NCBI RefSeq assembly: GCF_021789315.1
Contig: NZ_CP084561.1
Coordinates: 372,001 to 436,000, forward strand
Source: Arthrobacter sp. FW305-BF8
Lineage (GTDB): Bacteria > Actinomycetota > Actinomycetes > Actinomycetales > Micrococcaceae
Length of the DNA: 64,000 nt
Direction: 5' to 3'
The position numbers and the translations under genes are program-made. Positions 1 through 8,592 of this stretch are shown here, piece by piece. The stretch's first letter is position 1. The number at the start of each line of letters is the position of its first letter. The notes under the pieces are model-generated. The model did no database searches. It saw only the letters and a list, made by a program, of their open reading frames with translations, and was not told the DNA's origin.

Positions 1-1
1 G

Positions 2-1021
2 CTCCTGGACGCCGTACTCTCCACCGTCAATGTTGGCGTGTGGGTGGTGGACCAGAACGGACAGGACGTCCTGACCAACAAAGCCCTTCGGACCGACGCG
101 GCGCTGTCCGGGCTGGCACCGTCAGCCAACCGGCCGCGGCTGTTCCAGGCTGATCGCGCCACTGCGCTGCCGCCGGAACGCTTCCCGACGGCGCGCGCGG
201 CCGCCGGCGAGACGTTCACCGACGAGCTGTGCTGGGCAGGTGAGGGTGAGGATATGCGCGCGTACTCCGTCACAGCCCGCACCATGGTTTCCACGAACGG
301 AACCCACGCCGGCGCGGTGATCACCTTCGCCGAAGTCACGGCACTGATCCGCGCCCTGTCGGCCAAGGACAACTTCGTGGCCACCGTCTCCCATGAGCTC
401 CGTACCCCGCTAACGTCCATCCTCGGCTACCTCGAACTGGTCCTCGACGAGCCCGGCCACGAGGACATCGAGGAGGAACTGCGGATCGTGCAGCGCAACG
501 CCAACCATCTGCTCGGCCTTGTGAACGATCTGATTGCCGTAGCCTCGGAGCGGGTGGAACTGGCCCTGCAGGAGGCCGACGTGGCCAGCCTGCTGGCTGG
601 CGTGGTGGCCTCCTCGCATGCGAAGGCCACAGTCAGCGGTGTGGAACTGGTCCTCGACCTCGAGGAGCCCCTGAACGCCCGCGTCGATCCCGGCCGGATC
701 AGCCAGGTTTTCGGCAACCTGGTGTCCAATGCGATCAAGTTCTCGCCGGACGGGGGAAGGGTCACGGCCCGCGCCCACCGGGCCAACAGCCATGTTGTCT
801 GTTCGATCACAGACACCGGCATTGGCATGGACGGCCAGGAGCAGGAGCAGGCGTTCACCAAGTTCTTCCGGTCCGCCCGCTCGCGTGAAACGGCCATCCC
901 CGGCGCAGGCCTGGGACTGCCGATCAGCAAGACCATCGTCGAGGGCCACGGCGGCTCGATCAGCCTTAGCAGTGTGCCGGGCAAAGGAACCACGGTGACG
1001 GTGAGCCTCCCCGTCTCCTGA
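2..1021 (+). CDS. Sensor histidine kinase, C-terminal part (cut by window edge)
   Basis: This is the sensor half of a two-component system; it would autophosphorylate on histidine and pass phosphate to a response regulator outside the window. The frame is already open at base 2, so the true start lies upstream. The first ~100 residues look like a PAS-type sensory domain. A HisKA segment follows with the H-box SHELRTPLTSI, whose His is about 131 residues in from the edge. Then come the N-box (NLVSNAIKFSPDGG), the G1 box DTGIGM and the G2 box GAGLGLPIS of a complete HATPase_c domain. No transmembrane segment is visible in the part present. The signal sensed cannot be told from the sequence. Confidence 0.9.
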   Translation, partial: LLDAVLSTVNVGVWVVDQNGQDVLTNKALRTDAALSGLAPSANRPRLFQADRATALPPERFPTARAAAGETFTDELCWAGEGEDMRAYSVTARTMVSTNGTHAGAVITFAEVTALIRALSAKDNFVATVSHELRTPLTSILGYLELVLDEPGHEDIEEELRIVQRNANHLLGLVNDLIAVASERVELALQEADVASLLAGVVASSHAKATVSGVELVLDLEEPLNARVDPGRISQVFGNLVSNAIKFSPDGGRVTARAHRANSHVVCSITDTGIGMDGQEQEQAFTKFFRSARSRETAIPGAGLGLPISKTIVEGHGGSISLSSVPGKGTTVTVSLPVS

Positions 1022-1039
1022 GCATACGGACGGCCCACG

Positions 1040-1045
1040 TAAACT
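1040..1045 (+). promoter_or_regulatory. -10 box TAAACT, leaderless promoter of the HAD gene
   Basis: TAAACT ends six bases before the ATG at 1052 and there is no Shine-Dalgarno. This is the geometry expected for a leaderless transcript. Confidence 0.5.
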
Positions 1046-1051
1046 GGCAGC

Positions 1052-1870
1052 ATGCGGTTGGTAGCGAGTGATATAGACGGAACGATCCTTGGGCACGACG
1101 GAAAAATCAGTGACCGCACCATCCGGGCCTTCCACGCCTGCCGGAAAGCCGGCGTCGAACTTGTCTTTGTCACCGGCCGCCCGCCGCGCTGGCTGCACCC
1201 GCTCGAGGAGCAGCTGGGCCACACAGGCACCGTGATCTGTTCCAACGGCGCCGTGGTGTGGGACCTCGAGGCGGACAAGGTTGTCTCGGCGCAGACCATG
1301 GCCATTGACGACATCTTCGAAATCCGGCGGATCATCAAGAAGGTGCGCCCCACCGCCCTCTTCGCCGCCGAAACCCTCACCGGCTTCCACCTCGAACCCG
1401 GCTTCATCGAAAACGGCTCAAGCGAGCTGCTCTCCGAGTTCACCCCAGCCCCGCTGGCCTCGACGCTCACCGCGGAAGACGCCGTCGTCAAGTTCCTGGC
1501 CATCGTCCGCGAAGGCACCGCCGACGACTTCCTCGCAGAGGTGGGCCCCGCCGTCGGAAACCTGGCCTCGGTGACGCACTCGGCGCCCACCGTCGCCATG
1601 CTGGAGCTCGCGGTGCCGGGGATCAACAAGGCCGTCACCCTCGCCGACTATGCCGCCTCGCTGGGCATTGATGCCGCGGACGTCGTGGCGTTCGGCGACA
1701 TGCCGAACGACATTGAGATGCTCCGCTGGGCCGGCCACGGCTACGCCATGGCCAGCGGACACCCGGAAGCGATCCGGGCCGCCGGCCAGCAGGCGCCACA
1801 TTTTGACGACGACGGCGTGGCCCAGATTCTCGAGGAAAAGCTCGCCGCGCTGGGCCTCCAGCTGCCGTAA
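1052..1870 (+). CDS. HAD-superfamily phosphatase, Cof type
   Basis: Predicted Mg-dependent sugar-phosphate or nucleotide phosphatase of the Cof/YbiV type, cytosolic, 272 aa, the usual family length. HAD motif I is DIDGT at residues 7-11 (Asp7 nucleophile, Asp9 acid/base). Motif II is the VTGR region, and motif IV is FGDMPNDIEM near residue 220. The long cap between motifs II and III is typical of the C2 cap class. A second Cof-type protein lies at 22021-22866, so the genome has at least two. The substrate cannot be assigned. The gene starts 31 bp after the kinase and has its own leaderless-type promoter. Confidence 0.88.
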   Translation: MRLVASDIDGTILGHDGKISDRTIRAFHACRKAGVELVFVTGRPPRWLHPLEEQLGHTGTVICSNGAVVWDLEADKVVSAQTMAIDDIFEIRRIIKKVRPTALFAAETLTGFHLEPGFIENGSSELLSEFTPAPLASTLTAEDAVVKFLAIVREGTADDFLAEVGPAVGNLASVTHSAPTVAMLELAVPGINKAVTLADYAASLGIDAADVVAFGDMPNDIEMLRWAGHGYAMASGHPEAIRAAGQQAPHFDDDGVAQILEEKLAALGLQLP

Positions 1871-1977
1871 GGCTGCAGTCGCCCGCCTGCCACCGAACTC
1901 GCGGCTGGCGGTCAACTGGCGTTCATGTCAGCACCATAGGGTGTGGCCTGTTGGGTGAGTGACCGATAGGGGACATC

Positions 1978-2220
1978 GTGGCCAGGAAAAAGACCAAAAA
2001 TACAGTCGAGGTTCCGCTGCGTCCCGTGGAGCCGGCCCCGCACTGGTCGGCCCTGCGTGAGGGGGACCGGGTCAGCGTGTTGCTTGCGCCGGGATTCGAA
2101 ACCGGCGGCCGCGTCTCGGCCGTCACGCCGGACCGCACCGTGGTGTGGGTGGATCTCGACGGCGGCCGCGGCCGCACCCTGCTCCACTGCAGCGACGGCG
2201 TGGAGATCCTGCCCGCCTGA
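1978..2220 (+). CDS. Small conserved hypothetical protein (80 aa)
   Basis: Unknown function. The 80-residue product has a basic start (MARKKTKN) and then a compact segment of alternating hydrophobic and charged residues (GDRVSVLLAPGFETGGRVS). That segment reads like a small beta-barrel of SH3 or KOW type; this is a guess from the pattern only. The GTG start at 1978 is chosen because AGGGGA lies just upstream and the basic start is in phase. It stands alone between two genes of the same strand, 20 bp before the phosphodiesterase. No Cys, membrane segment or signal peptide is present. Confidence 0.65.
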   Translation: MARKKTKNTVEVPLRPVEPAPHWSALREGDRVSVLLAPGFETGGRVSAVTPDRTVVWVDLDGGRGRTLLHCSDGVEILPA

Positions 2221-2228
2221 GGCTGGTC

Positions 2229-2234
2229 TAAGCT
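2229..2234 (+). promoter_or_regulatory. -10 box TAAGCT, leaderless promoter of the phosphodiesterase
   Basis: TAAGCT is followed by exactly six bases and then the ATG at 2241, with no spaced Shine-Dalgarno. Confidence 0.5.
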
Positions 2235-2240
2235 TCGGGG

Positions 2241-3059
2241 ATGACGGGAACCTTGCCTTACTTTTCCGCCCCCGGCCCCGAACCAGGGGCGGGCCAGCCG
2301 GTGGCCATGGCCCACAGGGGATTCTCCCTGGCCGGTCTGGAGAATTCGCTGGCAGCATTCCGGGCCGCCGTCGAGCTTGGCTATTCCCACCTGGAGACGG
2401 ACGTTCACACCACGTCCGACGGCGAGCTGCTCCTCTTCCACGACCGCACTCTGGACCGGGTCACGGACGGCCACGGCAGGATCCATGACCTCATGGCGGA
2501 CGACTTGCGGCGGGTGCGGATTGGCGGGACGGAACCCGTGCCAACGTTCGACGAACTTGTGGCGGCGTTTCCGGACGCGCGTTTCAACCTGGACGTCAAG
2601 GACTGGCACTCCGTCCCCAGCGTCGTGGCCGCAATCGAGCGCCACCAGGTCCACGAGCGCGTGCTGATCGCCAGCTTCTCCGACCGCCGGCGCCGCGCGG
2701 TCCTGCAGCAGCTCAGCCGCAGGACCGCATCATCGGCTGGGACCTTTGCGAATGCCCTCTTCCTGGTGCTGGGGCCACTGCTGTCCGTTCGCGCGCTGGC
2801 CGCCGCGGTGCGGGCGGTGCTGCGCCGGGCGCTGCGCGACGTTGACGCCCTGCAGGTGCCGGTCCGCTACCGGGCCGTGCCCGTCGTCACGGCGGGATTT
2901 GTCCGCCGGGCGCATGAGCTGGGGCTGTACGTGCACGTCTGGACCATCAATGACCCCGCCGAGATGAGCCGGCTGCTGGACCTCGGCGTGGACGGCATCG
3001 TCTCCGACCGCGCCGACCTGCTGAAGGAAGTCCTGCAGGGGCGCGGGCAGTGGCGCTAG
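2241..3059 (+). CDS. Glycerophosphodiester phosphodiesterase
   Basis: Hydrolyses glycerophosphodiesters to glycerol-3-phosphate and an alcohol, feeding phospholipid recycling. The 272-aa protein is a single GDPD TIM barrel. It has the AHRGF start motif, the acidic metal-binding segment ETDVH, the second catalytic His in LLFHDRTLDR, and the late WTIND and GVDGIVSDR strands. There is no signal peptide, so it is probably cytosolic. Its stop codon overlaps the stop of the convergent gene below in the tetranucleotide CTAG (3056-3059), leaving no room for a terminator between them. Confidence 0.93.
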   Translation: MTGTLPYFSAPGPEPGAGQPVAMAHRGFSLAGLENSLAAFRAAVELGYSHLETDVHTTSDGELLLFHDRTLDRVTDGHGRIHDLMADDLRRVRIGGTEPVPTFDELVAAFPDARFNLDVKDWHSVPSVVAAIERHQVHERVLIASFSDRRRRAVLQQLSRRTASSAGTFANALFLVLGPLLSVRALAAAVRAVLRRALRDVDALQVPVRYRAVPVVTAGFVRRAHELGLYVHVWTINDPAEMSRLLDLGVDGIVSDRADLLKEVLQGRGQWR

Positions 3060-3457
3060 CCCTGTTCCTCCGGGTCCGGTTCGGGCAGCCCGGCCGGGCC
3101 GGGTACGCTGCGCGCTGCCTCTCCGGCGTCCGTGGTGCCGGCCGCGCCGATGCCGCCGGACGTCGCGGTTCCGGCTGACTCCTCCGTTCCGGACCCGCCG
3201 GAGGCGCCTGCCGTGCCCTGGCCCCCGCTCGCCTCGGTGCCCGGGCCCTGCGGCGTGTAGGTCGTGTGCACACCTGACCGCGGGCCGGCGTCGCCATCCC
3301 TGGCGTTGGAGCCTTCGCTGATGGAGGAGTGCACCTGGATGTCCTCGTCGGACGCTCCGGGCTCGGGCGCGTGGGCGTCGTCCGTGGGATCGGACGTCTG
3401 CCCCAGGTCCTCCATCGCGTTTTCCGCTGCTTTGCCAATGCTGTCGCCGATTCCCAT
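3056..3457 (-). CDS. Disordered acidic small protein (133 aa)
   Basis: No recognised domain. The first 17 residues (MGIGDSIGKAAENAMED) form a short amphipathic segment like the N-termini of small stress proteins. The rest is Gly/Ala/Ser/Thr/Glu-rich and surely disordered. The start at 3457 is preferred over longer in-frame options because AAGGAG lies just before it, with good spacing. It diverges from the small protein at 3631 and shares its 173-bp upstream region. Its stop overlaps that of the phosphodiesterase. A real gene is likely; the function is unknown. Confidence 0.62.
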   Translation of the reverse strand: MGIGDSIGKAAENAMEDLGQTSDPTDDAHAPEPGASDEDIQVHSSISEGSNARDGDAGPRSGVHTTYTPQGPGTEASGGQGTAGASGGSGTEESAGTATSGGIGAAGTTDAGEAARSVPGPAGLPEPDPEEQG

Positions 3458-3524
3458 CAGTTTGCTCCTTCGAAACGTTCCGGCCGGGCCGGACTGTGCG
3501 GCATCTGACTGTTCCAGAATTATC

Positions 3525-3532
3525 AGCATGCT
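3525..3532. promoter_or_regulatory. AGCATGCT palindrome in a divergent promoter region
   Basis: An 8-bp perfect palindrome lies in a locally AT-rich stretch (about 3515-3545) between the divergent genes starting at 3457 and 3631. It could be a shared promoter element or operator; there is no further support. Confidence 0.25.
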
Positions 3533-3630
3533 TACAATTAGTCCAGTGTTGCCGGGGCCCCGGCAGCCTGAGCCCGTTACTAAGTCCGTCGCCACGCCGG
3601 CGCACCTGTTCCAAGGAGGACCGCAGGACC

Positions 3631-3873
3631 ATGAGCACCTACCATCCCGAAAATGACCCGGCCAATCCGGACCGCGACGCCGCCAAGACAGGTGAAGCCG
3701 GAACAGGCGAAGCCGGAACCGGTGACGCCGCCCGTGGGGACTCGGCCGCCACGCCCAACCCCGACCCGTTGAACGGCAACGTCACGGGCCTGGAGCCTGG
3801 CGGGGGAGTGCCGCCCGGCGAGACGCCTCCCGCAGAAGACCAGATGAGCGGGGACCAGGGGCACGACGAATAG
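3631..3873 (+). CDS. Disordered small protein with TGEAG repeats (80 aa)
   Basis: An 80-residue hydrophilic protein rich in Asp, Gly, Pro and Thr, with no domain, signal peptide or membrane segment. A strong ribosome-binding site AAGGAGGA at 3613-3620 fixes the ATG at 3631. Residues 20-34 come from an in-frame 15-bp tandem duplication (TGEAG, TGEAG, TGDAA). It lies 27 bp upstream of the TPP enzyme on the same strand and may be co-transcribed with it. The function is unknown; similar disordered proteins flank stress genes elsewhere in this window. Confidence 0.65.
   Translation: MSTYHPENDPANPDRDAAKTGEAGTGEAGTGDAARGDSAATPNPDPLNGNVTGLEPGGGVPPGETPPAEDQMSGDQGHDE
3688..3732 (+). repeat. 15-bp in-frame tandem repeat, about three copies
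   Basis: Units at 3688-3702 and 3703-3717 differ by one base; a diverged third copy is at 3718-3732. Each encodes a pentapeptide of type TGEAG. Confidence 0.8.
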
Positions 3874-3900
3874 CGGAACAACTATCAAAAGGAGTGTGCG

Positions 3901-5775
3901 ATGGCTGACCGGCTGGTTGCCGACGTAATGGTGGAGCGCCTCAAAGCCTGGGGCGTAAACAGGGTCTTCGGCTACAGCGGGGACGGCATTAACGGTTTCA
4001 TGGGCGCGCTGCGCCGTAGTACGCAGGGCGGCGCCGGAACCGACAGCGGCGACAGCGCCGACGGCGGCGGCAGGGAAACCGGCGTCGAATTCGTTCAGGC
4101 GCGGCACGAGGAAACGGCGGCATTCATGGCCGTCGGGCACGCGAAGTACACAGGCCAAGTGGGCGTGGTGACGTCCACCCAGGGGCCGGGCGCCGTGCAC
4201 CTCCTCAACGGGCTCTATGACGCCAAGCTGGATGGTGTCCCCGTGGTGGCCATCATCGGCCAGCAGAGCCGCAGCGTGCTGGGGTCGGCCTACATGCAGG
4301 AAATCGACCTTCTCACACTTTTTAAGGACGTGGCGGCGCAGTTCGCGCAGATGGTCAGCACCCCGGAGCAGCTTCCCATGGTGCTGGACCGCGCCTTCCG
4401 CACCGCCCTCGAAACCCGCACCCCATGCGTTGTGATTGTCCCGCACGACATCCAAAAGGCCCCGGCCCCCGAGCTCGACCAGGAGCACGGCATCATCGTC
4501 ACCGCGCCCGAATGGCAGCCCGCGCGGGTGCTGCCCCACGATGACGACCTGGCCAGGGCTGCCGAGGTGCTGGGAGCCGGCAGTAAGGTGGCGTTCCTGG
4601 TGGGCCAGGGCGCCAAGACCGCCCAGGCCGAGGTGGTGGCCCTGGCGCAGCAGCTGGACGCCGGCATCACCACCAGCCTCCTAGGCAAGCCGTACATGGA
4701 TGAGACGCTGCCATTTGCGGCGGGCACCATGGGGCATCTCGGGTCCACCGCCAGCGCTCACCTGATGGGGAACTGCGACACCCTCCTGATCGTCGGCTCC
4801 AACGATCCCTGGACCGAGTTCTATCCGAAACCCGGGGCCGCCCGGGCCGTCCAGGTGGACATCGACGGGCGGAAGGTCGGCAACCGGTACCCCGTGGAAG
4901 TTGGTCTCGTTGGCGACGCTGCCGAAACCCTTGCCAGGCTGGCGGAGCTGCTGAAGGGCGCCGGCGGGCAACCGGATGGGAACCCGCAAGCTCAGGCCCG
5001 CAAGCAGTGGCGGACGGAAGTGGAGGAGGAGGTCCGCAGCTGGCGCGACCTTTCCGAGGAGCGTTCCCGCGTCCCGGCCAGCCCCGTCAACCCTGAACTC
5101 GTGGTCCGCGAGCTCAGCGGCAGGCTGCCGCACAACGCCCAGGTGAGTGTCGACGTCGGGAGCTGCGTCTACTGGTACGCGCGCCAGCTGATCCTGCCGG
5201 CGGGAGTCCCGGCGCACCTTTCGGGGACGCTGGCCAGTATGGGCTGCTCGGTCCCGTATGGGATCGCGGCCAAGCTGGCCCGGCCGGACAGACCCGTCGT
5301 GGCCCTGGCCGGCGACGGTGCCATGCAGATGGCAGGCATCGCCGAGCTGGTCACCGTCGCGCACCGGTGGCGGCAGTGGTCCGACCCCCGCTTTGTGGTG
5401 TGCGTGTTCAACAACAGGGATCTGGCCGAGGTCACGTGGGAGCAGCGCGAGACCGAATCCGAGCCGCGGTTCCCGGACAGCCAGGAAATCCCCGACTTTC
5501 CCTACGCCGGTTATGCGGAGCTGCTGGGGCTGACCGGCATCCGCGTTGACTCCCCGGAGCAGCTCGCCGATGCCTGGGACCGGGCGCTCGGCGCGGAACG
5601 TCCGGTGTTGATCGAGGTCCTGACCGACCCGGACGTGCCCCTCCTGCCGCCGTTCCCGGCGGGCGCCGAAAAGCTGGACGGCATGCGCTCCGCGCTCTCC
5701 GAGGAAGGCGAAGCCGGGAAGGGTGCGGCGGCGCTGCTGGACACCTACGCGGGCCAGGAGGAGTCGCGCAGCTGA
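3901..5775 (+). CDS. TPP-dependent pyruvate oxidase-like enzyme (YdaP/PoxB family)
   Basis: Member of the acetolactate synthase/pyruvate oxidase family, probably decarboxylating pyruvate to acetate. The 624-aa protein has all three domains: an N-terminal pyrimidine-binding domain with the RHEE motif (catalytic Glu near residue 70), a central Rossmann-like domain, and a C-terminal domain with the TPP motif GDG (about 470) through FNN (about 504). The length and the DRLVADVMVERLKAWG start resemble Bacillus YdaP and E. coli PoxB. A Gly/Asp-rich insertion at residues 41-60 is unusual. AAGGAG precedes the ATG. The neighbours (small disordered proteins, an SDR of the general-stress type) suggest a stationary-phase or stress role. 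Whether it uses quinone or oxygen cannot be told. Confidence 0.85.
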   Translation: MADRLVADVMVERLKAWGVNRVFGYSGDGINGFMGALRRSTQGGAGTDSGDSADGGGRETGVEFVQARHEETAAFMAVGHAKYTGQVGVVTSTQGPGAVHLLNGLYDAKLDGVPVVAIIGQQSRSVLGSAYMQEIDLLTLFKDVAAQFAQMVSTPEQLPMVLDRAFRTALETRTPCVVIVPHDIQKAPAPELDQEHGIIVTAPEWQPARVLPHDDDLARAAEVLGAGSKVAFLVGQGAKTAQAEVVALAQQLDAGITTSLLGKPYMDETLPFAAGTMGHLGSTASAHLMGNCDTLLIVGSNDPWTEFYPKPGAARAVQVDIDGRKVGNRYPVEVGLVGDAAETLARLAELLKGAGGQPDGNPQAQARKQWRTEVEEEVRSWRDLSEERSRVPASPVNPELVVRELSGRLPHNAQVSVDVGSCVYWYARQLILPAGVPAHLSGTLASMGCSVPYGIAAKLARPDRPVVALAGDGAMQMAGIAELVTVAHRWRQWSDPRFVVCVFNNRDLAEVTWEQRETESEPRFPDSQEIPDFPYAGYAELLGLTGIRVDSPEQLADAWDRALGAERPVLIEVLTDPDVPLLPPFPAGAEKLDGMRSALSEEGEAGKGAAALLDTYAGQEESRS

Positions 5776-5847
5776 CCGCCCGGACTGTGTGACTTCCATT
5801 ACGCGTCCGGCAAGCGTATTCCCGGTTGGAAATGGCAGGATAGGGGC

Positions 5848-6972
5848 ATGCGTATCCTCATTGCCCCGGACAAGTTCAAGGGATCACTCACCGCCGTCGA
5901 AGCCGCCGCCGCCATCGCCGAGGGCGCACTCCGCGTCTACCCGGACGCTGTGACCACCCAGTTCCCGGTGGCCGACGGCGGCGAGGGAACCCTGGAAGCC
6001 GCCGTCGCCGCCGGCTATGAGGAGCGGATCAACGCCGTCGTCGGTCCCATTCTGGCACCGATCGGCGCCGCCTGGGCCCTCCGAAAGGACCGGTCCGGAG
6101 CCACCACCGCAGTGATTGAAACGGCGCAGGCTTCCGGCCTGGCCCACATGGAGCCGACGCCGGAGAACTCGCTGCGCGCGCACAGCTACGGCTGCGGGCA
6201 ACTCATCGCCGCCGCGCTCGACGCCGGCGCCACCGAAATCGTACTGGGCGTCGGCGGCTCGGCCATGACCGACGGCGGCAGCGGCGCCCTGCGCGCGCTG
6301 GGCCTCAAGCCGCTCGACGCCGCCGGGAACGTGGTGCCGCTGGGCGGCGGGTCCCTGGCTGACGCCGTTTCCCTGGATGTCTCCGGGCTGGATCCGCGGT
6401 TGTCCGCCGTCACGTTCCGGATCGCCGTCGACGTCCAGAGCCCGCTCTACGGCACCACCGGTGCCGCGCACGTCTTCGGCCGCCAGAAGGGCGCAGACGA
6501 CGACGCCATTGAGAAGCTCGACGCCGGCCTGCGCAACTGGGCATCCCTCGTCCGGGAGGCGACGGGCCGGGACGTGAACGTTCCGGGCGCCGGTGCGGCC
6601 GGCGGCTTCCCGGCGTCGTTCCTTGCCTTCACCCAGGCCACGCTGGAAGGCGGCTTCGCCTTGGTGGCCGCGCTCACGGGACTGGCCGAACGGCTGGCCG
6701 ACGCCGACCTGGTAATCACCGGCGAGGGTTCCATGGACTCGCAGTCGCTCACGGGGAAGGCGCCGATCGCGCTCGCGGAGGCCGCCCGGGACCGCGGCAT
6801 TCCGGTGGTGGCCGTGGCGGGACGGATCACGGTCACGCCGGAGGAACTGGCCGAACATGGCGTGGTGGCTGCGGCGCAACTGCTGGACGTCGCGCCCAGC
6901 CCGCAAGATGCCATGTCCGACGCCGGCAAATACCTCGCGTGGGCCACCCGGCAGGTGCTGGAAGGGGCCTAG
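5848..6972 (+). CDS. Glycerate kinase (GarK/GlxK family)
   Basis: Phosphorylates D-glycerate to 2-phosphoglycerate (or 3-phosphoglycerate), linking glycerate to glycolysis. The 374-aa protein is of normal family length and starts with the family signature MRILIAPDKFKGSLTA. The glycine-rich nucleotide-binding segments VADGGEGT and GVGGSAMTDGGSGALRALG follow, with the C-terminal GEGSMDSQSLTGKAP motif. It is cytosolic. No glyoxylate or glucarate genes are adjacent, so the source of glycerate is unknown. Its stop overlaps that of the convergent gene below, again within a CTAG (6969-6972). Confidence 0.92.
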   Translation: MRILIAPDKFKGSLTAVEAAAAIAEGALRVYPDAVTTQFPVADGGEGTLEAAVAAGYEERINAVVGPILAPIGAAWALRKDRSGATTAVIETAQASGLAHMEPTPENSLRAHSYGCGQLIAAALDAGATEIVLGVGGSAMTDGGSGALRALGLKPLDAAGNVVPLGGGSLADAVSLDVSGLDPRLSAVTFRIAVDVQSPLYGTTGAAHVFGRQKGADDDAIEKLDAGLRNWASLVREATGRDVNVPGAGAAGGFPASFLAFTQATLEGGFALVAALTGLAERLADADLVITGEGSMDSQSLTGKAPIALAEAARDRGIPVVAVAGRITVTPEELAEHGVVAAAQLLDVAPSPQDAMSDAGKYLAWATRQVLEGA

Positions 6973-7466
6973 CCGCCCTCTTTGGCGGCCCTCCGGTGCA
7001 GGTGCACGGGAACGTAGGCCAGGAGGATGGCCAGCACAGCGAGAAGCACGCCGCCGGCGATAAGGCCCACCGTGCGGCCTGCCGTAACGTCGAACACCAG
7101 CGCAGCCGTTCCCACGCTGAGGGTGGCCACCCCGCCCAGGGCGATCTTGGTGATGTTGTCGGCGCTGGCCACGAGGGTTGCTTTGAGCCGTTTCCGGAAC
7201 AGCCGACGGTGGACGCTGACCGGCAGGAGGATAAACGCGGTGGTCAGCGCGGCAAGGGCCACGTTCACAAGATAGAGCGTGACCTGGAAGTCATCGAGAG
7301 ACTCAAAGCGCTGCTGGAACGGCAGGGTCAGCAGGAAGCCGGCAAGGATCTGGACGCCCGTCTGGAGGACTCGCAGCTCCTGGATCAGTTCCATCCAGTT
7401 CCGGTCCAGCTGCTCCTCGCGCGTCTCATTTCTGCCGCTGCCAGCCGGGGCGTCCGGATCGGTCAT
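6969..7466 (-). CDS. DUF6328-type four-helix membrane protein
   Basis: Predicted inner-membrane protein of 165 aa. A hydrophilic N-terminus of about 45 residues contains the conserved-looking stretch REEQLDRNWMELIQELRVLQTGVQI. Four hydrophobic helices follow (near residues 45-65, 75-95, 110-130 and 135-155), and a basic tail. The pattern matches DUF6328 as I remember it; the function is unknown. The ATG at 7466 is chosen over an upstream in-frame start because GAGGAGGG directly precedes it. It is convergent with glycerate kinase and shares the CTAG stop overlap. Confidence 0.75.
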   Translation of the reverse strand: MTDPDAPAGSGRNETREEQLDRNWMELIQELRVLQTGVQILAGFLLTLPFQQRFESLDDFQVTLYLVNVALAALTTAFILLPVSVHRRLFRKRLKATLVASADNITKIALGGVATLSVGTAALVFDVTAGRTVGLIAGGVLLAVLAILLAYVPVHLHRRAAKEGG

Positions 7467-7642
7467 GAGCCCTCCTCTGTCTGGCCCGCAGCGGGCGTGC
7501 TTGCTCCAACCTAGGCTCAAGTGCGTCCCTATTTCAACAAACACTAAGTTTGCTGACTAGTTTTGCGTCGGGCGGTGGACTTGCTCCTCAAACCTGCGTT
7601 AGGTTCGAACAACCCGCAGCCGACAACGTGAGCAGGTGGAAG

Positions 7643-8542
7643 ATGACCGACCCAGCCAAGCAGTCCGACCAGCCCGGTGACCCCCGGGGAACGTACCACT
7701 CAGGGCCCTTTCCGGAGCAGGAGCAGAAGCAGCCGGGCCTGACCGCACCTATGGATCCGCAGCCGGACCATGGCGAGCTGAGTTACGAGGGAAGCGGGGC
7801 GCTGGAGGGCAAGGCGGCGCTCATCACGGGCGGCGACTCCGGAATCGGCAAGGCGGTGGCCATCGCCTTCGCACGCGAGGGGGCCGACGTCGCCATTTCC
7901 TATCTTCCCGAGGAGGAGGACGACGCGCAGGACACCGCCGAATGGATCCGCAAGACCGGGCGGCGGGCACTGCTCCTCGCCGGTGACGGCAGGAACGAGG
8001 ACTTCAGCACGTCGATCGTCGAGGACGCCGTTGCCGAGTTTGGCCGGCTCGACGTGCTGGTGCTGAACGCCGCGTACCAGAAGAACCGCGACAGCCTTGA
8101 GTCCCTGCCCACCGAGGAGTTCGACCGCGTCTTCAAGACCAACCTGTACTCGCTGCTCTGGACAGCCCGCGCGGCGGTGCCGCACCTGGAGGCCGGCGCC
8201 TCGATCATCACCACGGCCTCCATCCAGGCATTCAATCCGTCTCCGGGGCTCATTGACTACGCCATGACCAAAGCGGCCCAGGTGGCCTTCACCAAGGCCC
8301 TCGCCCAGGAACTGGGACCCAAGGGAATCCGCGTCAACGCCGTGGCGCCCGGGCCCATCTGGACCCCGCTGATCCCAGCCACCGAATGGCCGGACAAGCT
8401 GCCCAAGTTCGGCCAGGACACCCCGCTGCAGCGCGCCGGACAGCCCGCCGAGCTCGCCCCCGCCTACGTTCTGCTGGCGTCCGACGCCGGTTCTTACATG
8501 TCCGGGGCGGTGGTTCCCGTCACCGGTGGCAAGGGCCTTTGA
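7643..8542 (+). CDS. SDR-family oxidoreductase (YdaD/YhdF general-stress type)
   Basis: NAD(P)-dependent short-chain dehydrogenase of 299 aa. The first ~50 residues are a Pro/Gln-rich leader typical of the YhdF/YdaD subgroup. A Rossmann domain follows with the cofactor motif TGGDSGIGKA, the structural NAAY segment, and the catalytic Tyr-Lys pair in DYAMTKAAQ. The PGPIWTPL segment is also as in this subgroup. In Bacillus, YdaD and YhdF belong to the general stress regulon; the physiological substrate is unknown. The ATG at 7643 is preferred because the AGGTGG site is close and the encoded start fits the family. It probably forms a unit with the acidic protein 50 bp downstream. Confidence 0.85.
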   Translation: MTDPAKQSDQPGDPRGTYHSGPFPEQEQKQPGLTAPMDPQPDHGELSYEGSGALEGKAALITGGDSGIGKAVAIAFAREGADVAISYLPEEEDDAQDTAEWIRKTGRRALLLAGDGRNEDFSTSIVEDAVAEFGRLDVLVLNAAYQKNRDSLESLPTEEFDRVFKTNLYSLLWTARAAVPHLEAGASIITTASIQAFNPSPGLIDYAMTKAAQVAFTKALAQELGPKGIRVNAVAPGPIWTPLIPATEWPDKLPKFGQDTPLQRAGQPAELAPAYVLLASDAGSYMSGAVVPVTGGKGL

Positions 8543-8592
8543 GTTTCCAGTAATTCCCAGCCAAGCAATTCCCCACCAAGCAGGAGGAACAG

